Shown: positions 59,348-64,000 of the stretch, piece by piece | How positions within the stretch are numbered: position 1 is the first letter of the stretch | Layout of the letters: each line of letters opens with the position of its first letter | Source of the DNA: Dioscorea cayenensis subsp. rotundata | Taxonomy: Eukaryota > Streptophyta > Magnoliopsida > Dioscoreales > Dioscoreaceae | NCBI RefSeq assembly: GCF_009730915.1 | Contig: NC_052488.1 | Span: 13,313,733-13,377,732, forward strand | Length of the DNA: 64,000 bases | Direction of reading: 5' to 3' | The notes under the pieces: model-generated | Told to the model about the DNA's origin: nothing | Database searches by the model: none | Seen by the model: the letters and a program-made list of their open reading frames with translations, nothing else | Translations under genes and position numbers: made by a program

Positions 59348-60900
59348 GGCTCCATTGTCAATAACAAGATGGCAACAAGGACAAGTTTAAGACAAGTTTC
59401 ATGAAATTATGCAAAAGTTTGCATAATTTTGGCCAGGAATCCTGGGCTCTCATGGCTTTTACAAATGAATGAGGACAAGGAAGCTGGGGCCCACAATAAG
59501 ACTTTTCTTCATCGACGCATCTTTGAAAGGTCTTGCAATCTTCACAAAGAGAAGGAACATGAAGATGTGACTGCCTTTGTGCCCTTCCAACTAGTAAATT
59601 GGCTTGAATATCCTTGAAAGTTGGCACACATCTCTACGTTCATGAACTCCTCTCGTGTCTTGGTCTTTGAATTGAACAAGAACTCCCAACATTGTGTCTT
59701 TATAGCCTATCTTCTCTTTCTTTTGATTCTTCAAGACATTCACAACCTAATTGCACAAAAGAACACTAACTACATAATATGAGACATAAACGACGGTAAA
59801 AATGATGCTCAATGCATGTAAAACATATATAAAAATATGTCTACTCAAGCACTTATCACATGTGAATGGCACCGGGAATTCACGTATGTGGAGCTGGTAT
59901 ACCGGGACACTACACTAGAGGTTCTGAGCACCTTCGAGTTGGATCGGGCATTAGTTGATTTCTATCAGGGAGGCTCCATCCGATTTCAGCTATTTGGGAA
60001 GTAGCGGAGCATCTTATACACCGAGTTTTCTTTACAATTGTAGATTTATGACACAGATTTCACTTGCACCCCGCAATATAATCAACTGCTTATTGACTTC
60101 ACTCCTGGCATCACTGCTAAGGTAGTCTGGCAGCACCTAAGCAAAAGGAGGAGCTATGAGCCAGGCCTTATGAAGGCCTCATTTTTTATGTGCCCAGCTC
60201 ACAAATGTGTACATGTTGTCATCACTTATTCATTTCTAGGTCGACCAGACAACACTAGAGTGGTGGGACGGTAGGAGCTATTGTTCCTTTACAGGATGAC
60301 CGAACTTCATCCCATCCACCTGGGTTATATGCTGGCAGACTTTATTGCTCACTAGGGCCACCATGTACGCTTGGGTGCGATCTTTGCTGGGACCTACATC
60401 ATGCGACTGATAAGAGGGATGGGCCTAGCAGATCAACTCCAGGGCCAGGAGATCATCGGTGTCACAACTACCCTGGGGATAGATACCTTACGTTTGATGG
60501 GGATGGTAGTGCATCGCGGCTCTAGATTGATCCTCACCCCTATCTCCACCTAGCAGCCACCTAAGAGGGGAGAGGTAGAGGATGAGGAGTCTGACGATGA
60601 GTCTGACAGTGAGTTATCTCTTCCATTGGCCACTGAGACAACAGGTCCTTCTAGTAGAGCAACCGCTCCGCGATGTCTATCAGAGATATAGGAGTTATGG
60701 ATTGCTATGTTGTAGCAGCAGTAGAGCCAGAGGACCATCATGGCAACTTAGGTACGGATCGAGGCCGACGTTGGCCGTGCCTTGGATATTCTTCTCCGGT
60801 CCCTCCTCCATCTCCGGTCCCTCTAGTATCGGTTCCTACTCCTCCATCCCCGTATCCACGAACTGAGTCTGGCCCGTCCAATGATGCCAAGAATATTTTT

Positions 60901-62109
60901 AATTTCTGTTTTGTATTTTCATCTCAGATATTGTATTCATTTTTTTCGCAAGGGTTGGCCCTACCTAGTTTGTACATATTTTGAGACTTCTAGTTGATTT
61001 TATTTTATGTTTTGTTGATTTTATTTTTGTTGAGCTTTAATGTTCTTCCTTTACAACTCGCAGGACTTATTTGCAACACCCACCATACTCAATTATAAAG
61101 GTGATGCTCACTTGGTTAATTCTTAACCTTGAGTGACCTTCACATTGCTAGGGCACAACAATGGACACACTAGGCTGGTTCCAACCTTCAATGATTTCAC
61201 ATATGTGAACCGGGGAAGTAATCATATTCCACTACCTCCCTACTATTGTTTGCACTGCCTTGCATGCTTTTCTTTTACACATTGAGGACAATATATGATT
61301 TGATTATGAGGAGGGGTTTGAATTTCATTGCTAACTCTATTACATGCTAAGTGTGACTTATGATGGTGATTTGAAATGTAGAGGAGTTTCCTAGTATTAG
61401 GGTGGACACTTGCGAGTTTGTTCCATTTTAAGTATTATTTTTTTTAGTGTGCATGCTATTCTTGGTTATTTACCTAATTAGAGCACACAACTTCTCTATT
61501 GTAGCGATTTGGACCATATTGGATTTCCTTTAATTGTAATCATTGTACTTTTTGTGAAGAAAATTTTTTGTGAATTTGAAAGAATTTGTTAAAAAAAAGG
61601 AAAGTTGAGAAACGGAAAGAGCTACCCCTATTAGAAGTGTGGAGCTACTCTCGACAAGTCAGATACTATGTATGCCCTAGCGAGAGAAAGAGCTACCTCT
61701 ATAGATGTATGAAAGCTACCGTAATTTTGCTAGTAAAAGATGCGAAAGAGCTACCTCTCTTGTAAGTGTGAAGGCCTCCTGTTGAACATGCACGGGAAAG
61801 GGCTATCTTGGGGGATGTGTAAAGCTACCGCCTTGTGCATAAGAAGTTTTTTTATTTTTATTTTGTGTGATTGTTTGCTCTTGGAAGTCCTCTAGGTCGA
61901 AAGAAGAGAAGTAAAGAGTTGTAACAAACACACAATGATAATCTTGAATAGAATGTTCACAATTTTTGGGACTTGAAATTTTTAGCATTCTTGTTTGGTG
62001 AAAACTTGAATTACTTGTGAAACTCCTAAATTCTTTAACACCTGAGGTCGTACACTTCTTCAACTTGGTGTGTAATTTTCTATTTTGCTTGAGGGCAAGC
62101 AAAAGCTTA
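60901..62109. other. Gypsy 3' untranslated region
   Basis: Non-coding stretch between the env-like relic and the 3' LTR. It has poly-T runs and ends with the phrase TTGAGGGCAAGCAAAAGCTT that precedes the polypurine tract in this lineage. Confidence 0.6.
61595..61835. repeat. Degenerate tandem repeat (GAAAGAGCTACC type)
   Basis: Four units of about 60-70 bp: GGAAAGAGCTACC, GAAAGAGCTACCTCT, GAAAGAGCTACCTCT and GGAAAGGGCTATCTT, each followed by GTGTG/GTATG and AGCTACC. Confidence 0.65.
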
Positions 62110-62129
62110 AGTGTGGGGGAATTTGAATT
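62108..62129 (+). promoter_or_regulatory. Polypurine tract of the gypsy element
   Basis: AAGTGTGGGGGAATTTGAAT directly precedes the 3' LTR start. This phrase is nearly invariant in Athila/Tat elements. Confidence 0.85.
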
Positions 62130-62223
62130 TGATGAGTATACAATGCTCATGTATTTTGTATCAATTTGCACACTCAATTGGCATGTATTAGAACCCTAAT
62201 ATGGAATTTGATGCTAAATATTA
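62130..62223 (+). repeat. 3' LTR of the gypsy element, truncated
   Basis: 94 bp matching the first 94 bp of the 5' LTR with scattered changes (GTATACAATG against GTGTGCAATG). It then breaks off into the segment shared with 49305. Confidence 0.85.
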
Positions 62224-62530
62224 GCCAAAGCTTGATAGGAATAAAGAGCGTTGAAATCAAAAAATGACTGCGATCCATCATCCATGTAGGTTCATTAGCA
62301 TTTACAAGCAGAAAGGCATCGTCTTTTTCATTCCAAAACAATATACGAAGCATAAGGAACACTCTAAATATAATAAACAGGGAATGAATGAGATCATCAG
62401 AAGGAGAGATCAGGAGTCATGAGCTGTAGACCTAGTCTTCCAGCACCCACTTGAACTTCGACGTGATTCAGTTGCCCTCGTCGGAGAGCGACCAAAGGGC
62501 GGGCATGAAAACCTCCATGGGGGGGAGGTT
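62222..62530 (-). repeat. Segment duplicated at 49305-49620 (right copy)
   Basis: Diverged copy of the left segment, starting exactly where the 3' LTR is cut (GCCAAAGCTTGATAGGAAT). It includes FWNEKDDAFLLVNANEP on the minus strand near 62289-62340. Confidence 0.6.
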
Positions 62531-63700
62531 GAGAAATGTTTTGACTTTCCATTTGGCATCTCACATTTTTAAATAAGTACAAAATAATATCTAAAATGGA
62601 GAAATTACTCTTCTTATTATTATTTTTTTTATAATTATTATCTTCTTCCTTTGGAAGGTGGGTGATTTATCGGGACCAATGTCGGTCATTGAACCTCTAA
62701 CAATTCTTTCGTTCACGAGAAGCTCTTTTTTTTTTGAAATAGGGTGACAAGCATCAACCCTCAAGGGATTACAAAGACGGGGGAATTGCCATGTATTCTC
62801 ACCCACTTGAAGCTGGGAAGTGCAGTCAAGGGGATTCAAACTCGCATCTCTCCCAAACGAGGGGACCCGGGGTATACGAAAAGCTCTTTACTACTAGGTT
62901 AATTTCACTGGAGCTAAAGCATTCTCGCCTTGTGACACAAAGTTGGGACTAGACTTAAATACTCTACAAATTTTTTATATGGGTCTGGCGTTAAAGATTC
63001 TTGAGCCCTAAGTATAGTTAAAGAGTTACTTACTAACGTAAGGCAGCTTGTAAAGTCTGTTATCTGAGATGTACGGTTTTGCTTATAAGTGTAAGCCTCA
63101 AACGGTTAGTACTTTTATCTAGTGTTTGCAACAAGGCTTGCAGGTCTAAGCCTAGCTCATGGACTTTGTTGCCTGATTCTTACACCCTTGCTTAATGGGT
63201 GTAAGTTTTGCCCTATAAGCTCAAGGTTACGAACGTAAGTTTGACTTGTAAGTTCTTTTGTTTGGGACTTACAAGAGAAAGTCTAACTGTAAGTCTGGCC
63301 CTAAAATGTCATTTTGTGCTCAAGTGTCCTAACCTACTGTTAAGAGGGTCTACTCTTCATCCTCACAAGTATAAGAAGCATGTATCGCACCCGTGGATGC
63401 CTTGAATGCATCCTTTTCGCTGCAGAATTGCTCCAAAATATTCTCTTACACTCCAAATACTTTATTCATGCCCTAAGTACAACAAAACAATAAATTAAGC
63501 ACTAGTTTGTCCATAGTTCATCCAAAAATCATGTCAAGTGTAGCTAATAATGATAATAACATAAGTATACTCAAGCACTTAATTATCAACTATTTTCATC
63601 AATATCTTGTGGTTATTTCAACCAATGAAGTTAAATTTGTTTTCTTGCTAATGAGTACATTTTTTGGGTGGGTACTGAGGGGATTTCGGGGTAGAAATTG
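62531..63700. other. Spacer rich in TAAG/CTTA words
   Basis: No gene. 63030-63310 has many GTAAG/CTTAC words like those in the gypsy internal region, so it may be a fragment of a related element. Confidence 0.4.
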
Positions 63701-64000
63701 ATGGCATATAATAAACGCCTAAATGTATGTATCTTATACGTATTTGCGTGTATGATTTATTTACTTTCTTGATGAATCGATGCCCTTTTTATGGTTTAAA
63801 TTTGTTTCTTTCATGTTACAGGCATAAAAGAAGCTTAGGTGAGCTCAACGACGTGATTCAAGAAGAAATCGACACCAAAAACATCGTTTTAGAGCCCTGG
63901 GCACTGTAGCATCACTGTAGCACGAAACCTTAAAGAAAACGCTAAGTCTGGAGTTTCATGCAGGCAACCATACGGGCACGAAGATGATGGCATGTAGTAT
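63701..64000 (+). mobile_element. Possible start of another long LTR, running off the window
   Basis: Opens TGATGGCATATAATAAACG and contains ACTGTAGCATCACTGTAGCA, a phrase class also present in family A LTRs, and the CATGTTACAGGCATAAAAG phrase like TTATGTTACTTTTATGCAGG there. The other end is outside the window. Confidence 0.35.

Larger units (their letters stand above)
54752..59863 (-). mobile_element. Solo LTR, family A copy 3 (54757-59858, TSD CATGT), itself interrupted
   Basis: Minus strand: starts TGATAAGTGCTTGAG, ends CCGTGCACTTGCAATTC then GATATGTGCCA. CATGT is duplicated at 54752-54756 and 59859-59863. The 5,102 bp include a 3.3-kb family-B element; subtracting it leaves about 1.77 kb, the size of copies 1 and 2. 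Its CATGTGCCCATGTGG words and the CTGTGGATTCGACTACCC phrase match the other copies. Confidence 0.88.
54484..60900 (+). pseudogene. Athila ORF1/env-like gene, interrupted by nested LTRs
   Basis: The first part is 54500-54756 (GKRKRPEASTSGTVTV, then VNWPILAQLGLKEEVRYML). It resumes at 59864 with EWHREFTYVELVYRDTTLEV, LSTFELDRALVDFYQGGSIR and FQLFGK, the pattern of the Arabidopsis-retrotransposon ORF-1 family. An acidic tail rich in Ser/Asp/Glu lies near 60580-60620 (EDEESDDESDSE). The family protein follows pol in Athila elements; its function is not established. Stops and frameshifts make it a relic. Confidence 0.7.
50178..62223 (+). mobile_element. Athila/Tat-like Ty3/gypsy element, pol-deleted and 3'-truncated
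   Basis: The 5' LTR start and the 3' LTR start share TGATGAGT.T.CAATGCTCAT. Between them are a retroviral-type protease region, the phrase GACGTCAAGCTCGTGATGTTAAA followed by a GGGAGAAAACCCAAG motif typical of this lineage, an ORF1/env-like region, and the polypurine tract. RT, RNase H and integrase are missing. The 3' LTR stops after about 94 bp. Two later LTR insertions lie inside. Confidence 0.8.

Noticed and set aside
56009..59352. A 5-bp target duplication for the family-B element
   Set aside because: The flanks ATAAG and GGCTC do not match, so the exact right edge is uncertain and I do not claim a duplication.
1..64000. tRNA, rRNA or other RNA genes
   Set aside because: Looked for cloverleaf-type words and rRNA blocks while reading; none convincing. 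The only tRNA-related sequence is the copia primer site.

Overview
This window is nuclear DNA from a flowering plant. It is AT-rich and intron-bearing, and it is dominated by nested transposable elements around one small host gene cluster. No gene is typical of bacteria, organelles or free viruses. The species cannot be fixed from the sequence. Nearly everything coding is a transposon relic. The one convincing host locus is a cluster of four DUF538-family genes at 36.4-47.9 kb.

Layout. 1-7 kb: AT-rich spacer, then a decayed hAT transposase gene split by a foldback element and by an 1.8-kb solo LTR (family A, target duplication ACATT). 7.1-11.9 kb: CACTA-like element with long arrays of ~20-32-bp subterminal repeats. 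12-14.8 kb: spacer with a perfect 49-bp tandem duplication and an LTR-family-B end. 14.8-20.0 kb: structurally complete Ty1/copia element, with 138-bp LTRs, target duplication ATGAT and a pol gene broken by stops. 20.5-21.4 kb: copia gag fragment on the minus strand. 22.2-26.1 kb: L1-type LINE. 26.8-28.3 kb: two foldback elements with clear target duplications (10-bp MULE type and 8-bp hAT type). 28.9-35.2 kb: Mutator-like element carrying a mudrA-type transposase (+) and a convergent Ulp1-like cysteine protease gene (-).

36.4-47.9 kb: the DUF538 cluster. The four copies are ordered -,+,-,+, which fits duplication of one head-to-head pair. Copy 1 is a pseudogene and copy 2 is intact. Copy 3 is split by a 7,462-bp CACTA element with target duplication CTT. 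Copy 4 is an open reading frame whose ATG has become GTG. The CACTA element carries fragments of two unrelated host genes, a methionine gamma-lyase and an FtsHi5-like chloroplast AAA protein. Both lie on the minus strand in the same direction, and the lyase fragment is itself split by a family-A solo LTR (AGACT).

48.7-64 kb: a 154-bp truncated LINE with a 12-bp duplication; a gypsy reverse-transcriptase scrap; and an Athila/Tat-like gypsy element at 50.2-62.2 kb that keeps its 5' LTR, a protease region, an ORF1/env-like region, a polypurine tract and the start of the 3' LTR but has lost most of pol. A third family-A LTR (CATGT) sits in its late ORF, and a 3.3-kb family-B element sits inside that LTR. 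The window ends in what may be another long LTR.

Working together: within the MULE, the transposase and the Ulp1-like protein probably once formed one mobile unit. Only DUF538 copy 2, and possibly copy 4, is likely to make a normal host product.
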